DNA of 64,000 bases from Flavobacteriales bacterium (lineage in GTDB: Bacteria > Bacteroidota > Bacteroidia > Flavobacteriales_E > Vicingaceae). Location: the NCBI GenBank assembly GCA_026196775.1, contig JAPHUD010000012.1:124001-188000 (forward strand). The letters run 5' to 3'. A model generated the notes under the pieces. It saw only the letters and a program-made list of their open reading frames with translations, was not told the origin of the DNA and did not search any database. Numbering within the stretch: position 1 is the stretch's first letter; the number at the start of each line of letters is the position of its first letter. This document shows positions 19,255 to 28,047 of the stretch, piece after piece. The position numbers and the translations under genes are program-made.

Positions 19255-19977
19255 CTAAAGCGTAACAATAGCTAAAATAAACCCTAGAATAATAACCCCG
19301 AATTTTTTAAAATTGAACTTATGGTTTTCGGTAGATTCAAATAAAATGGTAGTAGAAATATGTAGAAACACACCTACTGCCAATGCCATTAATACAGTAA
19401 TGTCTGCTAAAAACATACTTCCGTAATGCTGACCTAAATACAAGCCCAAAGGTGCAGAAATAGCAAACATTACTATTCCTCCAATGGTAACCAAGTTATT
19501 TTTAACTTGAGCTAATAATAAGGAAGCCAACACAATGGCTATAGGAATTTTATGAATGACTATACCTAATAATAAAGAAGAATTTTCATGGTCGTGATGG
19601 TGATGATGTTCTGGTTCTATAAGTGCCATTCCTTCCACAAAAGAATGTAACCACAAACTTAAAAATATAGCATACGGAAATACTGATTTAGTTTCATGTG
19701 GATGTGTATGAAAATGACCATGTTCTATTCCTTTAGAAAAAACTTCTAAAAACCATTGGAAAACAAAACCAATTAAAATAAAAAGTCCTACCTGAAAAGA
19801 TGGTGCTACATATAATTCGGGAATAAGGTGTAAAAAACAAAGTGCTAATAAATATGCACCACTAAAAGACAATAGTAATTTTAACGACAAACCCATTTTG
19901 GGTTTCATAACAACAATAACTCCCCCACTTAAAAAAGCTGCTAAAAAAAGAATAATGTATGTATAAGCAGTTTCCAT
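19255..19977 (-). CDS. ZIP family divalent metal transporter
   Basis: A 240-residue, roughly eight-helix ZIP (SLC39-like) protein. Metal-site helices carry HSFVEGMAL and HKIPIAIVLASLL, and cytoplasmic histidine-rich stretches (EHGHFHTHPHE and EHHHHHDHE) are typical metal sensors or reservoirs. The start at METAYTYI (19977) is chosen because it follows the upstream methyltransferase stop by four bases; an in-frame ATG at 19995 would overlap that gene. It probably imports zinc or iron and is cotranscribed with the methyltransferase. Confidence 0.9.
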   Translation of the reverse strand: METAYTYIILFLAAFLSGGVIVVMKPKMGLSLKLLLSFSGAYLLALCFLHLIPELYVAPSFQVGLFILIGFVFQWFLEVFSKGIEHGHFHTHPHETKSVFPYAIFLSLWLHSFVEGMALIEPEHHHHHDHENSSLLLGIVIHKIPIAIVLASLLLAQVKNNLVTIGGIVMFAISAPLGLYLGQHYGSMFLADITVLMALAVGVFLHISTTILFESTENHKFNFKKFGVIILGFILAIVTL

Positions 19978-19981
19978 GAGT

Positions 19982-20728
19982 TTATTTTTTAGCAAAAAGT
20001 ATTAGTCTGTCTGAGTTATGAATATCAAAATCATTTAATTGATAATCTCCAGCAACCTTAAACAATTTTAGCCCTGCAAGATTAAAGTAATTAATGAAAT
20101 CTTTTTGATAAAGGGCTTTAACTTTTTCTTCAAATCTAAATTTTCTACCTTTATCTTCAAAAGAAATTTGTTTTACGATAAACTCATCTTTAAACTTTCG
20201 CTTAATTTTAAAAGTTAACCCATCTACTATTTTATCCTCTTTATCAACCATATTTTCAATGGCCTTTTGAGCATTAAGAAAGTCTATTACCAACACTCCA
20301 CCTTGCTTCAAACTGTTTGATAAAGCTTTAATGGCTAACATATTATCCGCCTCGCTATCAAAATAACCAAAGCTGGTAAACAAATTAAAAACAATATGGT
20401 ATTTATTATTAAACAAAGCTTGTCTAATATCGTTTTGATAAAAATGTAGCTTATTGTTTTCATATTGCTTGGCATGTGCAATATTATTAGCCGACAAATC
20501 AAAGGCATCTACATTAAAACCAAGCTGATTCATATAAAGCGCATGCCGTCCTTTACCACAACAAGCATCTAACAAGTAATCACTATCGTTTGGTGCTAAA
20601 TGGGTTACTAAGTTTTTAATAAAAAAACTAGCTTCCTCAAAATTTCTATTTTTATATAAAAGATGATAATATGGAGTATCAAACCAAGCTTCAAACCAAT
20701 CTTTATTGTCTAATATTTCCTTCATCAT
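19982..20728 (-). CDS. Class I SAM-dependent methyltransferase
   Basis: A 248-residue cytoplasmic protein with a Rossmann-type methyltransferase domain: motif I LLDACCGKGRHALYM (about residues 55-70), acidic motif II VDAFDLSANNI, and the post-I/motif IV segment YHIVFNLFTSFGYFD. It resembles the Methyltransf_25/UbiE-like group; substrate unknown. Starts MMKEI at 20728 (the second Met is equally possible). A -7 element TACTTTTG lies 14 bases upstream, giving a very short leader. Confidence 0.9.
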   Translation of the reverse strand: MMKEILDNKDWFEAWFDTPYYHLLYKNRNFEEASFFIKNLVTHLAPNDSDYLLDACCGKGRHALYMNQLGFNVDAFDLSANNIAHAKQYENNKLHFYQNDIRQALFNNKYHIVFNLFTSFGYFDSEADNMLAIKALSNSLKQGGVLVIDFLNAQKAIENMVDKEDKIVDGLTFKIKRKFKDEFIVKQISFEDKGRKFRFEEKVKALYQKDFINYFNLAGLKLFKVAGDYQLNDFDIHNSDRLILFAKK

Positions 20729-20741
20729 TGTAACTAAAACG

Positions 20742-20749
20742 CAAAAGTA
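20742..20749 (-). promoter_or_regulatory. -7 element for methyltransferase/ZIP pair
   Basis: Minus-strand TACTTTTG is an exact TAnnTTTG match, ending 13 bases before the methyltransferase start. No clear -33 element. Confidence 0.4.
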
Positions 20750-20909
20750 TTAATCTAAGTAGTAAAAAGTACTAATTTTATGTAAGTTTTTAATTTATTG
20801 TTAATGAATATTTTTGGGCTATAAACAAGACTATATTTCGCTGAACCATTTTTTTTTAACTATAAATGATGTGTTTTTTTACATTAAATTAAAATAATAC
20901 CAAAAAAAC

Positions 20910-20939
20910 TTGTTAAATAATTTGGATTTAATATCTTTG
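20910..20939 (+). promoter_or_regulatory. Promoter of the siaB-siaC pair
   Basis: TTG at 20910-20912, a 19-base spacer, and TATCTTTG at 20932-20939 match the Bacteroidota sigma-70-type consensus (-33 TTTG, -7 TAnnTTTG). Transcription would begin near 20945, about 14 bases before the ATG. This is one of the two best-matching promoters in the window. Confidence 0.7.
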
Positions 20940-20958
20940 AAATCGAAAATTTTAGTTG

Positions 20959-21537
20959 ATGGAGAACATACATGATTTTTACACTAAAATGGAGGAAGGT
21001 AATATAATGCTTTCTTTTAAGGGAGAAGTTACATCTGATTTATTAACCTCTATACTTCAAATAATGGAGTCTAAGATGGATACATTAGAAGAACCTCCAG
21101 TTGTTAAAAAGAAAGTTTATAACATTTTAGTAGAATGTTTACAAAACCTTTATCACCATTTAGAAAATGATGACTTTGCTACACCAATAAATGAAAAGAG
21201 TGCTTTGTTTATGATAAAAAAACAAAATGATGAATACTCTATCATGACTGGTAATTATATGGTTAAAGAAAATGTTATGCCAATGAAAAAAAGGCTAGAT
21301 ACTATTAATGCCATGGATAGCATGCAACTAAAAACCTACTACAAAGAAGTTTTAAATAACGGAGAAATGTCTTCTAAAGGAGGCGGTGGTTTAGGAATGA
21401 TAGATATTGCTAGAAAATCAGGAAAAAAATTAGAATACCGCTTTGACGATGTTGATGACAAGCTTACATTTTTTAGTTTAAATGTAAAAGTTGCTCAAAA
21501 CAGAAACAAAGAAGAAAAAGAAGAAAAAGTTAAATAA
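20959..21537 (+). CDS. siaB: SiaB family protein kinase
   Basis: A 192-residue protein of the SiaB/DUF6272 family, an HATPase_c-type serine/threonine kinase. The N-box is VECLQNLYHHLE (N63) and the nucleotide-lid glycine loop is GGGGLGMIDIARKSG (about residues 141-155). The ATG at 20959 is used; the TTG just before it adds one codon only. In Pseudomonas aeruginosa, SiaB phosphorylates SiaC, countered by the phosphatase SiaA, to control the diguanylate cyclase SiaD. Here only siaB and siaC are adjacent. The C-terminus is a charged EEKEEK tail. Confidence 0.9.
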   Translation: MENIHDFYTKMEEGNIMLSFKGEVTSDLLTSILQIMESKMDTLEEPPVVKKKVYNILVECLQNLYHHLENDDFATPINEKSALFMIKKQNDEYSIMTGNYMVKENVMPMKKRLDTINAMDSMQLKTYYKEVLNNGEMSSKGGGGLGMIDIARKSGKKLEYRFDDVDDKLTFFSLNVKVAQNRNKEEKEEKVK

Positions 21538-21551
21538 ATAATAATTGAGAT

Positions 21552-21929
21552 ATGGAAATATTAATTTTAGAAGGAACACCAAAAACACCAACAATTGAAT
21601 TCAAACCAAGCGAAGGGTATTTGTTATTAAGAGGAAGATCAATTCCTGAAAACTCAATTGAGTTTTACAAACCTTTAATTGAAGGTTTAGATGCTTATAA
21701 CAGTAGTCCTCAGTCTAAAACAACGGTTGATATTCAATTGGAATATTTCAACACAAGTTCTTCAAAATGTGTTTTGGATGTTTTAAAAAAATTAGAAGCA
21801 ATTAACGGTAATAGTGAAGTAATCATTAACTGGTATTACGAAGAGGATGATGAGGATATGTTAGAAGCAGGTGAAGATTATCAGGCTATTATTAACGTTC
21901 CTTTCAAAATGATTGAAGTAGAAGAATAA
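21552..21929 (+). CDS. siaC: SiaC family regulatory phosphoprotein (DUF1987)
   Basis: A 125-residue SiaC-type protein, 14 bases after siaB. The STAS-like fold signature EYFNTSSSKCVLDVLKKL is intact and places T68 at the position phosphorylated in P. aeruginosa SiaC. The C-terminal half is highly acidic. In the known system, unphosphorylated SiaC binds and activates a diguanylate cyclase; no GGDEF protein is encoded in this window, so the output partner here is unknown. A strong terminator follows. Confidence 0.92.
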   Translation: MEILILEGTPKTPTIEFKPSEGYLLLRGRSIPENSIEFYKPLIEGLDAYNSSPQSKTTVDIQLEYFNTSSSKCVLDVLKKLEAINGNSEVIINWYYEEDDEDMLEAGEDYQAIINVPFKMIEVEE

Positions 21930-21949
21930 TCTTCTTTTATCTAATATAT

Positions 21950-21979
21950 AAAAGCTGTCCAAATGTGACAGCTTTTTTT
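21950..21979 (+). terminator. Rho-independent terminator after siaC
   Basis: A perfect 10-base stem (AAAAGCTGTC / GACAGCTTTT, arms 21950-21959 and 21967-21976) with a seven-base loop, running into seven T. It closes the siaB-siaC unit 20 bases past the stop. Confidence 0.9.
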
Positions 21980-22016
21980 ATTTATATCAAATGGTTAATT
22001 TCTAAAAAGAATGTTT

Positions 22017-22024
22017 TATATTTG
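22017..22024 (+). promoter_or_regulatory. -7 element for the DUF2339 gene
   Basis: TATATTTG matches TAnnTTTG, 52 bases before the ATG at 22077 and just after the siaC terminator. No clear -33 element. Confidence 0.35.
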
Positions 22025-22076
22025 GTTAAGTATTCCTCAAGTAATTTAATTTAAGGCCTAACAAAAAAAAGCTTAA

Positions 22077-24395
22077 ATGGAAAATGAAAATGATAAAATA
22101 GCTCAACTTCTAGTAAAACTAGAGCAACTTCAAAAGAAACATCAAGATTTTAGCGAGGAAATTAACCATTTAAAAACTGAAATATCTAATCTCCGACACT
22201 CTAAAGCTAAAGAGCCGTTAGATACACCTCCAATACCTGAAATTAATATTACTAAGGAAATAAAAACGCCTCCTCCAGTAATTCCTACAAAACCTGAAAG
22301 CACTTTACCACCACAAGAAAAAATTAAGAAAAAAACGGACATTGAACGCTTTATTGGAGAAAACCTAATCAACAAAATAGGCATATTAATTACCATTATT
22401 GGGGTTGCTATTGGAGCGAAATATTCAATTGACAACAATTTAATTAATCCACTAACCCGTATAATTTTAGGATATCTATTTGGCTTTGGACTTTTAGGTA
22501 TTGGATTTAAGCTAAAAGAAAAATATAAAAACTATAGTGCTGTTTTACTAAGTGGCTCAATGACCATAATGTACTTTATAACCTTTGTTGCTTATAGTTT
22601 ATATGGACTAATGTCTCAAGAAATTTCATTTGGGCTAATGGTTTTATTTACCATTTTTACTGTACTAGCTGCGATACAATACAACCTTCAAGTTATTGCT
22701 CACATTGGTTTAGTTGGTGCTTATGCTGTACCATTTTTACTAAGTGATGGCTCCGGAAAAGTAATGATTTTATTTAGCTATATGACCATTATTAATATAG
22801 GTATTCTCTATATTTCATTTAAAAAATATTGGAAACCCTTATATTATTCAGCATTTGGTTTTACCTGGCTAATATTTTTATCATGGTTTTTATTTAAGTA
22901 CGAAAATGATGTACACTTTACTTTAGCTCTATCTTTCTTAACTATCTTTTTCACCATATTTTATATTACATTTTTGTCATATAAACTAATAGCTAAAGAA
23001 AAGTTTAATGCCAGCGATGTGGTTTTGTTACTTATTAATGCCTTCATTTTTTATGGCTTAGGTTATAACATTTTCACTAATAATACCAACACTGATAATT
23101 TACTAGGTTTATTCACTATATTGAATGCTCTTATTCACTTTATTACTGCGTTTGTTATTTACAAACAAAAACTTGCCGACAAACACTTATTTCACTTGTT
23201 GGTTGGATTGGTACTAACCTTTATTACCATAACTATTCCGGTACAATTAGACGGCAACTGGGTTTCTTTATTATGGGCGGGAGAAGCTGCTGTATTGTTT
23301 TTAATTGGCACCAAAAATAATGTAAAGACTTATCGCAACCTCTCTTTTCCTGTAATGTTACTTGCTTTTTTTAGTATTTTACAAGATTGGGAAAATTATC
23401 ATTATCTATTTTCAAATAGTAAAATAACTGCATTTATAAACATCCATTTTCTTACTTCATTATTATTTTCTTTTGCTTTTAGTCTCATTACTTATTTCTC
23501 GTACAAAAACATTAAAAACCATTCAGAAAATAGTAATAGCAATATTTTTGGTCAGATGATAAAAATTTCAGCTATTTTTATATTTCTCTTTTCATTGTAT
23601 TTTACACTTAGAATAGAAATTACTAATTATTGGCAGCAACTCTACAATAGCTCAGAAATAATTCAACAAGTTGAAGGTAGTGATTACGATACCTCCATTA
23701 ATAATTATGATTTGTTGAGGTTTAAATCGTTATTTGTAATTATTTTCTCCATGTTGTTTTTCTCTCTTCTAACTATTTTTAATATTAAAAAGACTAAAAA
23801 CCCCATTTTAGGAGGTACTAATTTAATCCTCAACTTTTTTACCATACTAATTTTCCTTACCCAAGGACTTTATGTTCTAAGTGTATTAAGAACTTCTTAT
23901 CTTTATCAAACCATGGAATATTATGAAGCAAGTACTTTTAACCTTTGGGTGAGATACATTGCTTATTTGTTTTTAGCACTTCTTTTTTATGTAACTTACA
24001 AAGAAATTAAACAAGCTTACATAAAAATTAAGCTAACTATTCCATTCGAACTGATACTACACACTTGTATTTTATGGGTTGCCAGCAGCGAATTAATTAA
24101 TTGGATGGATTTTTTCAACTCTTCGCAATCATACAAGCTTGGTATAAGTATTTTGTGGGGAATATATGCCCTATTGCTTATTGTTTTAGGCTTATGGAAA
24201 AAGAAAAAATATCTAAGAATAGGTGCCATAAGTTTATTTTCAATTACGTTAATTAAGTTATTCTTTTACGATATTTCGCACTTAAATACCATAGCAAAAA
24301 CAATTGTGTTTGTTTCTTTAGGTGTACTTTTATTAATCATTTCATTCCTGTATAACAAGTATAAAACATTAATTTCTGATGAAACTAAAAATTAG
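22077..24395 (+). CDS. DUF2339 multi-pass membrane protein
   Basis: A 772-residue protein: an N-terminal coiled coil (about residues 5-45), a proline-rich linker, then a conserved entry segment IERFIGENLINKIGILITIIGVAIG and about twenty membrane helices. This is the DUF2339 family, whose function is unknown. The conserved LWAGEAAVLFLIG segment in the middle is visible. It overlaps the following DUF3999 gene by 17 bases. DUF2339 and DUF3999 genes occur together in other bacteria, which suggests a joint envelope function. Confidence 0.9.
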   Translation: MENENDKIAQLLVKLEQLQKKHQDFSEEINHLKTEISNLRHSKAKEPLDTPPIPEINITKEIKTPPPVIPTKPESTLPPQEKIKKKTDIERFIGENLINKIGILITIIGVAIGAKYSIDNNLINPLTRIILGYLFGFGLLGIGFKLKEKYKNYSAVLLSGSMTIMYFITFVAYSLYGLMSQEISFGLMVLFTIFTVLAAIQYNLQVIAHIGLVGAYAVPFLLSDGSGKVMILFSYMTIINIGILYISFKKYWKPLYYSAFGFTWLIFLSWFLFKYENDVHFTLALSFLTIFFTIFYITFLSYKLIAKEKFNASDVVLLLINAFIFYGLGYNIFTNNTNTDNLLGLFTILNALIHFITAFVIYKQKLADKHLFHLLVGLVLTFITITIPVQLDGNWVSLLWAGEAAVLFLIGTKNNVKTYRNLSFPVMLLAFFSILQDWENYHYLFSNSKITAFINIHFLTSLLFSFAFSLITYFSYKNIKNHSENSNSNIFGQMIKISAIFIFLFSLYFTLRIEITNYWQQLYNSSEIIQQVEGSDYDTSINNYDLLRFKSLFVIIFSMLFFSLLTIFNIKKTKNPILGGTNLILNFFTILIFLTQGLYVLSVLRTSYLYQTMEYYEASTFNLWVRYIAYLFLALLFYVTYKEIKQAYIKIKLTIPFELILHTCILWVASSELINWMDFFNSSQSYKLGISILWGIYALLLIVLGLWKKKKYLRIGAISLFSITLIKLFFYDISHLNTIAKTIVFVSLGVLLLIISFLYNKYKTLISDETKN

Positions 24396-25608
24396 TTTAA
24401 CCTTCCTGATATATTTTTTGTGTTATTTTGGTCTATACGCTCAGATTGAAAATCATAATTATAAAAGGAAGTTATCGCTACCATCTGATTTATGGCATGA
24501 GATATTATTGCCTGAGGCTATTTTTAAAAATATTAATACAAACTTTTCCGACTTACGAATTATTGGATTTAACTCATCAATCGATACAATAGAAGCACCC
24601 TATATTATAACAAATTCATCAAAAGAAATCGTTTATAAAGAAATTCCATTTCAATTAATAAATGTCTCTAAAAACAATAATGGCTATTTCTGGACTTTTG
24701 AGACTCCAATTGATAACATCATTAATGAAATAAACTTGAATTTCAAAAACAAAAATTTTGATTGGAATGTACAACTAGAGGGTAGTCAAAACCAAAATGA
24801 TTGGTTTACAATTCTAGATAAATATAGAATTTTATCTATCCACAACAAACAAATTGATTTTAATTATACCAAAATTAAATTTCCTAAATCGAACTACAAA
24901 TACTATAGGGTTAAGATAAAAAGTAATGACATTCCTGATTTAAATAAAGCTACTTTGTCATTACAGATTGTAGAAAAAGAATTGATGCACAACTGTTCTA
25001 TAAAAAAAATTAAACAAGTTAATACCAAAAACACCACAGAGATTGATGTAGAATTAACTAATGTATACCCCATAAACAAAATAAGCATAGTTATAGCAAA
25101 TTCTTTAGACTTCTACCGACCAATTATTATCAAACAATTAAAAGATAGTGTAAAAACGGAAAAAGGTTGGATTTATAATTATTCAACTTTATCAAATAGC
25201 ATTATAAATTCGATAGAAACTAGTGATTTTCATTTTAACCCAACTTTTGCAAATAAATTTAAAATTATCATTTACAATAATGACAATAGTCCCTTAACAA
25301 TAGATACCCTTATTGCTAAAGGATTTATTTACCAACTAACTGCTCGATTTAATGATTTGTCTAGCGAATATTTTTTATACTATGGTAATAAATCTTCGGC
25401 TATTCCTTCTTATGACATAGTTAATTTTAAAGATAAAATCCCTACAGATATAACAGCATTAAAACTTTCTGAAGAAGAAAAAATTATTCATAAAAAAGAA
25501 CAAGAAGCACTGCCCTTATTTTCTAATAATATTTGGTTATGGTCCATAATAATAATTTTAATACTATTTCTTTCTTGGGCATCTTTGAAAATGTTAAAAT
25601 CTAAGTAA
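24379..25608 (+). CDS. DUF3999 family exported protein
   Basis: A 409-residue protein with a signal peptide (about residues 1-21, ending YAQ), a large beta-rich domain and one C-terminal membrane helix (about 385-402) followed by a short basic tail. The start YKRKLSLPSDLWHEILLPE and FSDLRIIGFN are typical of DUF3999, whose members have discoidin-like beta-sandwich domains. The reading frame begins inside the end of the DUF2339 gene (17-base overlap), implying translational coupling. Function unknown; probably a partner of the DUF2339 membrane protein. Confidence 0.82.
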   Translation: MKLKISLTFLIYFLCYFGLYAQIENHNYKRKLSLPSDLWHEILLPEAIFKNINTNFSDLRIIGFNSSIDTIEAPYIITNSSKEIVYKEIPFQLINVSKNNNGYFWTFETPIDNIINEINLNFKNKNFDWNVQLEGSQNQNDWFTILDKYRILSIHNKQIDFNYTKIKFPKSNYKYYRVKIKSNDIPDLNKATLSLQIVEKELMHNCSIKKIKQVNTKNTTEIDVELTNVYPINKISIVIANSLDFYRPIIIKQLKDSVKTEKGWIYNYSTLSNSIINSIETSDFHFNPTFANKFKIIIYNNDNSPLTIDTLIAKGFIYQLTARFNDLSSEYFLYYGNKSSAIPSYDIVNFKDKIPTDITALKLSEEEKIIHKKEQEALPLFSNNIWLWSIIIILILFLSWASLKMLKSK

Positions 25609-25612
25609 AACT

Positions 25613-26113
25613 ATGAAAACCATACTCATCTCTATTGTAAGCTTACTGATAATCAACACCACAGTTTTCAGTCAAGAAGTATTAACATTAGACTCTACTA
25701 TCGTAAAACAAAAACACCAATTAAGTGAATTAGATTGGCTGACCGAGTTGTGGTCAGGCGAAGGTTTAGGCGGAACCTGTGATGAAATTTGGATGCCTCA
25801 GATGGATAATACCATGCAAGGAATTTTTCGTTATTCAAAAGATGGAAAGGTTGTTTTTACAGAATACATGGTTATTGAGCAGCTGGATAGCAACATATCA
25901 TTAAAATTAAAACACTTCAGTAAGGATTTAACCCCTTGGGAAGAAAAAGATAAGTGGATAACTTTTGAGTTGATAAAAATTGAAGGGACAACGGCTTATT
26001 TCAATGGACTAACTTATAGCAGAAAAGAAGATGAATTGACTATAAAACTTAACCTACACAGTGGAGATAAGAAATGGGTAGAAGAATTTACATTTAAGAA
26101 AACCACTCTCTAA
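25613..26113 (+). CDS. DUF6265 family exported protein
   Basis: A 166-residue protein with a signal peptide (about residues 1-20, ending VFSQ) and one small beta-barrel domain. SELDWLTELWSGEG, CDEIWMPQMDNTMQGIFRYSKDGK and the closing FTFKK are the hallmarks of DUF6265, a lipocalin-like family of unknown role. It starts four bases after the DUF3999 gene and converges with the phospholipase-like gene downstream. Confidence 0.85.
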   Translation: MKTILISIVSLLIINTTVFSQEVLTLDSTIVKQKHQLSELDWLTELWSGEGLGGTCDEIWMPQMDNTMQGIFRYSKDGKVVFTEYMVIEQLDSNISLKLKHFSKDLTPWEEKDKWITFELIKIEGTTAYFNGLTYSRKEDELTIKLNLHSGDKKWVEEFTFKKTTL

Positions 26114-26118
26114 CCCAA

Positions 26119-27120
26119 TTAATGGTCGTGTTCTCTACCTTTAATTTTATTGCTTTTATAAGAGTTGTCTAATTCTTCTGCTTCTTCAATAAATTTTTGA
26201 GAAGGTTTTTTCTCTAATAATTCATCTAAATTGGGTTGTCCGGCATTTACCCAAGCAGTGTACCAATAACTACCTACTTTTATTATAGAGGCCGTTAAAC
26301 GTCTCTCTACCATTCCATTTAACATTTCGTGGTATCTGTCAGAGTACTCTTCGGAATACACTTTCATTAAAGCTGCTCCCCTATTTTCTACACTGTATTT
26401 TCTATCCTGAGGAAACTCATCGTTCAATTGTTTCTCAAAACCCAATACCGAGTCTTTAGCAGCAAAACTAAGTTTTACTACTCCCCATACATCTTCCAAT
26501 ACATCATCAACATACTTCGCTCTACCCACAAAATAATCATAATCTTCATGCTTTAACTCAGGCAAACGAGATTCCCAAAAGCCGTGTATGCCTTTCTGAT
26601 TGGTTAATTGTCCGTTGTAGTTTTTAGTAGTATGCAACGGCACATGCGAATCGCCAATATAATGTCCTAAATCTGCTGAAACCTTAATAATTCTATCGTA
26701 ATCTTTTGCTTCAAATGCTTTGGTAAGCTGTATTACCATAAAATTAACATGCCAAGGTACAATTCCATATGCTTGTAAAGTATCTTCAGTGAATTTATCT
26801 ACCGCATCAAACCATTTTTTTGGCATTACTTCAAAAGGATCTTGCCCATCTTCAGCATAATGGTCAATGTCAATATAATGCCTGGGAGCTTCGCCTTCAA
26901 CGGCATAACGTCTTTTGTCAGGGTCAACAGCATGTTCAGTAATGTATTCTATGTTTTTTTTGTAGAACTTAATCATTTCGGGAGGCAAGGTAAAAACTGC
27001 CATTCGGTTAATTTTTTTATGCCCAAAAAATCCCCAAGAATAAATAGATGGTTGATAAATGTAATACGCTCCGATTAAGAAAAGCACTACAAGAAATAAA
27101 TATTTGTAGAAAAATTTCAT
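26119..27120 (-). CDS. Zinc-dependent phospholipase C / S1-P1 nuclease-fold protein
   Basis: A 333-residue protein anchored or exported by an N-terminal hydrophobic helix (about residues 5-24). The mature start WGFFGHKKINRMAVF, the central HYIDIDHY and the LGHYIGDSHVPLHT and HGFWES motifs supply the Trp and His/Asp ligands of the trinuclear zinc site of this fold. Members hydrolyse phospholipids or nucleic acids; which applies here cannot be told. It lies 102 bases downstream of comB. Charged residues dominate the last 30 positions. Confidence 0.85.
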   Translation of the reverse strand: MKFFYKYLFLVVLFLIGAYYIYQPSIYSWGFFGHKKINRMAVFTLPPEMIKFYKKNIEYITEHAVDPDKRRYAVEGEAPRHYIDIDHYAEDGQDPFEVMPKKWFDAVDKFTEDTLQAYGIVPWHVNFMVIQLTKAFEAKDYDRIIKVSADLGHYIGDSHVPLHTTKNYNGQLTNQKGIHGFWESRLPELKHEDYDYFVGRAKYVDDVLEDVWGVVKLSFAAKDSVLGFEKQLNDEFPQDRKYSVENRGAALMKVYSEEYSDRYHEMLNGMVERRLTASIIKVGSYWYTAWVNAGQPNLDELLEKKPSQKFIEEAEELDNSYKSNKIKGREHDH

Positions 27121-27222
27121 CTGTTCATTTTTATTGTTTTAGATTGGTCAGATGGAACTCTCTAAACAATTTTTTCCTTATAAGAGAAAATTTTACTCAC
27201 GATCGTTTCATCCCAATTTTTG

Positions 27223-27996
27223 TTAAGCTAACTGACTAACAGAAGCTGCTTCCTCATTGTTTTCTAAAATCAACGTATCTCCCTTAAGTACAGGAACTAA
27301 TTTAGATTTATTTAAAGTTAAACAATAAACAATATCTTCTTCCAAATTTAAATTACTCAATCGTTTTCTGTGAGAAGATTCTCCTAAAAAATCAAACAAT
27401 TTACCCTTGGCGTTTTTATATAAGTTAAGTGCTCCTATGGCTCCATCTCCTAAATCGGTATAACGTAAGTTTTTACTTATTTTTTCTACTACTGCTCCCG
27501 CAAAAAGAGAGTCTTCTAAATTAAACCTATCTTTCCAGCCCGCACATAAAAGCAGTACATCCTTATCTTGCTTTTCAACATAATCGCAAACAGCATCTAA
27601 GTTAGTAAAAGCTCCTATAATTACTTTATGAGCATTTTTAGCTGCATGTATAGCTTTTGTTCCATTGGTGGTAGTAAGTACTATAGTTTGGTCTTTAAAT
27701 TTCTTGTCAGAGAAGGTTAACGGAGAATTTCCAAAATCAAATCCTTCCATTACCTGAGCATTTCTTTCTGCCCCTACTAAAAACCCCTTTTCTTTGTAGG
27801 CGATAGCTTGTTCAACAGATTCTACCGGTATAAGTTCTTTAACCCCATTTTCGAAAGCAGCACAAATGGCAGAGGTAGCTCTTAATATATCTATTACTAC
27901 TACCACGCAATTGTTATTATCAAAATAGCTTGGAAATAATGCCGGAGAAAAGCACACTTCTACGTTATTAATATTTCCGGAGGATATTTCTCCCAT
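27223..27996 (-). CDS. comB: 2-phosphosulfolactate phosphatase family protein (ComB)
   Basis: A 257-residue ComB-fold protein. VVVIDILRATSAICAAFENG, ERNAQVMEGFDFGNSP and VLTTTNGTKAIHAA are the family signatures, carrying the acidic Mg-binding and phosphate-binding residues. In methanogens ComB makes sulfolactate for coenzyme M. Many bacteria without coenzyme M carry the gene, where a link to sulfolactate or sulfonate metabolism is possible but unproven. It lies between gcvT and the phospholipase-like gene on the same strand. Confidence 0.9.
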   Translation of the reverse strand: MGEISSGNINNVEVCFSPALFPSYFDNNNCVVVVIDILRATSAICAAFENGVKELIPVESVEQAIAYKEKGFLVGAERNAQVMEGFDFGNSPLTFSDKKFKDQTIVLTTTNGTKAIHAAKNAHKVIIGAFTNLDAVCDYVEKQDKDVLLLCAGWKDRFNLEDSLFAGAVVEKISKNLRYTDLGDGAIGALNLYKNAKGKLFDFLGESSHRKRLSNLNLEEDIVYCLTLNKSKLVPVLKGDTLILENNEEAASVSQLA

Positions 27997-28047
27997 GTGT
28001 TGATTAAAAGTTAATGGTTATTAGTTAGTGTTAATAGTGGGAAATAT

